Assembly: GCA_947589355.1 (NCBI GenBank)
Contig: CANPZC010000022.1
Span: 1-34,136 of the forward strand
Source: an uncultured Clostridia bacterium
Lineage (GTDB): Bacteria; Bacillota; Clostridia; Oscillospirales; Ruminococcaceae
DNA length: 34,136 bases
Direction of reading: 5' to 3'
Positions 33,022-34,136 of this stretch are shown here, piece after piece. The notes beneath the pieces were generated by a model, which was not told the DNA's origin, did no database searches, and saw nothing but the letters and a program-made list of their open reading frames with translations. Numbering within the stretch: position 1 is the stretch's first letter; every line of letters begins with the position of its first letter. Both the position numbers and the translations under genes were made by a program.

Positions 33022-33090
33022 ATTATACAAAAAAAGAGACCTCATGAGAAGTCTCTTTTAGTTTATCAGTTATAACCGAAAGTTACAACT
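33022..33090 (-). promoter_or_regulatory. Promoter and double operator, copy B
   Basis: The -10 TATAAT (plus 33022-33027) has a weak -35 TTCTCA inside the lysR terminator. Direct repeats AGTTATAACC (33068-33077) and AGTTACAACT (33081-33090) are 13 bp apart and 41 bp from the -10 box, as in copy A. Their centre is near -60, where LysR proteins bind. Confidence 0.6.
33029..33058 (-). terminator. Rho-independent terminator of the lysR gene
   Basis: On the minus strand AAAGAGAC and GTCTCTTT form a perfect 8-bp stem around TTCTCATGAG, followed by a run of T. It overlaps the next promoter. Confidence 0.75.
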
Positions 33091-33091
33091 G

Positions 33092-33979
33092 TTATATCAC
33101 CTCTTTGACCGCCTGCAAAAAACGCTCGACAGTGTGCGACGGCTCGTTTGAATACAGCACCCCGAACGGTATGCTGTGATCCCACTCAACCGGTATGACC
33201 TTTAACATCGGGTGAACGCAGTTCCAGCTTTTTATTACGAGCAGCACGTTTTTCTCCTGCTCACAGCGGTTGAAAATATTCATATCGTAAAAATCAAAAT
33301 CAACGATCTTTATCTGCTGATGTTCGGCGGTGATCTCGTCGCGCAGCTTGTCAACATAACTGCTCCAGCCGCGGTGCATTAAAAGCAGCTGCTCGCCATG
33401 CAAGTCCTCTATAGTCAGCTTTTCTTTTTTCGCAAGAGGGTGGTATATTGAGACCGCGCAGCAAAGCGGCTCTTTTGCTATCTCCAGCCCCGAACAGCCG
33501 CGCACATCAAGCAGCGTATCGTCAAAAAGACCCGTTACCACGTCAATGTTCTGGCCGAGATTTTTCAGTATCTCGCGCGCATTTTCGGGAGTATTCTCAA
33601 ACGGCACAAGCTGAAAACTGATGTCGGAGCAATGCTCGTGTATTTTAGGCCACAGGTCTGTAAGTATCTGCGCAGGCGTTATAGGCGAAGTACCTATTCG
33701 GATAACAGTGTTCTTCTCCAAACCTGCATTTCTCGCGCGTCTGACTGCCTCTTCGCTGTATGAAACTATGTATTTCGCATCGGTATACAGCGACTCCCCT
33801 GCTTTGGTGAGTTTCAGTCCACGGTGAGTGCGCTCAAAAAGCTGCACGCCGACTTCGTTTTCAAGTAAATTTATCTGCTTTATAACTGCGGTCGAGGTCA
33901 TGTAAAGTTCCTCAGCCGCCTTGTTGAAGCTGCCTGCTTCGGCTATGCGTATAAACGTTTCAAGATGGACATTGTTCAT
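33092..33979 (-). CDS. LysR-family transcriptional regulator of the redox/esterase cluster
   Basis: The 295-residue protein has the LysR winged helix (MNNVHLETFIRIAEAGSFNK, STAVIKQINLLENEVGVQLF, GLKLTKAGESLY) and an effector domain from about residue 92 (IRIGTSPITPAQIL). GAGGGTGAAAAA precedes the ATG. It heads the minus-strand cluster, and the paired operators at 33068 and 28875 make it the obvious regulator. Effector unknown; aldehydes or aromatic acids would fit the enzymes. Confidence 0.9.
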   Translation of the reverse strand: MNNVHLETFIRIAEAGSFNKAAEELYMTSTAVIKQINLLENEVGVQLFERTHRGLKLTKAGESLYTDAKYIVSYSEEAVRRARNAGLEKNTVIRIGTSPITPAQILTDLWPKIHEHCSDISFQLVPFENTPENAREILKNLGQNIDVVTGLFDDTLLDVRGCSGLEIAKEPLCCAVSIYHPLAKKEKLTIEDLHGEQLLLMHRGWSSYVDKLRDEITAEHQQIKIVDFDFYDMNIFNRCEQEKNVLLVIKSWNCVHPMLKVIPVEWDHSIPFGVLYSNEPSHTVERFLQAVKEVI

Positions 33980-34022
33980 TTTTTCACCCTCTTTGGATCA
34001 CGGTATGTTTAATGCTATTAAA

Positions 34023-34059
34023 TATTATACCATAAAAGCGAAAGCGTTATGGTATAATA
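34023..34059. promoter_or_regulatory. Symmetric divergent promoter
   Basis: TATTATACCATAA and TTATGGTATAATA form a perfect 13-bp inverted repeat with an 11-bp spacer. Each arm contains one strand's TATAAT -10 box and, 17 bp away, the CCATAA that would be the other strand's -35. The left start serves lysR, the right start the leader at 34060. Confidence 0.6.
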
Positions 34060-34107
34060 GTCCGATACGTCGGGAGCAGACCTTTTGGTCTGCGTATCGA
34101 CGAGGAC
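34060..34107 (+). ncRNA. Unidentified structured 5' leader, continues past the window
   Basis: GCAGACC-TTTT-GGTCTGC (34076-34093) is a perfect 7-bp hairpin. An outer CGATAC/GTATCG stem (34063-34099) encloses it with a 7-nt bulge on the 5' side, and GTCC/GGAC can pair further out. An alternative CGTCG/CGACG pairing competes with the outer stem. It starts about where transcription from the adjacent promoter should begin. I do not recognise it as a known riboswitch; no gene is visible up to the edge. Confidence 0.4.
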
Positions 34108-34136
34108 ATAAGAGTATAATAAAATCATTTGTGATT

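Noticed and set aside
34060-34107. SRP RNA, because of the GGGAGCAG-like string
   Set aside because: The conserved SRP domain IV loop and symmetric bulge are not present; only a short string is shared.

Overview
The window looks like a low-to-mid GC Gram-positive gut anaerobe of the class Clostridia, most like Ruminococcus and relatives. This is an inference from AGGAGG-type ribosome binding sites, many lipoprotein signal peptides, the order pstSCAB-phoU-phoPR, GTG starts and the protein families present. No rRNA, tRNA, insertion sequence or CRISPR array was seen.

Left part (1-5400). A truncated FtsX-type permease runs off the left edge. Next is a minus-strand pair encoding a zinc-type macrodomain protein and a class M sirtuin, an ADP-ribosylation writer/eraser pair, divergent from an HxlR regulator. 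A small cassette (a ribbon-helix-helix remnant and an unknown gene) follows. It is bracketed by two copies of the HxlR gene's 3' end.

Phosphate block (5300-11320, plus strand). Direct TTTACA repeats with 11-bp spacing precede pstS-pstC-pstA-pstB-phoU-phoP-phoR, a complete phosphate import and sensing operon with overlapping genes. A gene-poor stretch (11321-11767) holds a dispersed repeat, a terminator-like hairpin and a gene fragment.

Sulfur amino-acid block (11768-23931). A LysR gene sits between two divergent units. The minus-strand unit encodes a polar amino-acid (cystine-type) ABC transporter, a MetNI methionine-type transporter, one double substrate-binding lipoprotein that fuses both receptor types, a frameshifted glutamate-cysteine ligase and a class II amidotransferase. 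Between lysR and this unit lies what I consider the main discovery: a 41-codon leader ORF with consecutive Met-Met-Cys-Cys codons, followed by a rho-independent terminator. The terminator's 5' arm is perfectly complementary over 10 bp to a segment just after the Cys codons. It has the layout of a ribosome-mediated Cys/Met attenuator. The plus-strand unit encodes an HD protein, MnmA, a MoeB/ThiF-like E1, a rhodanese and RidA.

Redox/esterase block (24148-33979, minus strand). A second LysR gene is followed by two transcription units. Together they encode three esterases, two extracytoplasmic flavodoxins (one lipoprotein, one membrane-anchored), three aldo/keto reductases (one broken by an in-frame TAA), an iron-type alcohol dehydrogenase and a DUF4405 membrane protein with many histidines. 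Both units carry the same direct-repeat operator (AGTTATAACC type, 13-bp period) exactly 41 bp from the -10 box, which suggests one LysR regulon. At the right edge a fully symmetric divergent promoter leads rightwards into an unidentified structured leader.
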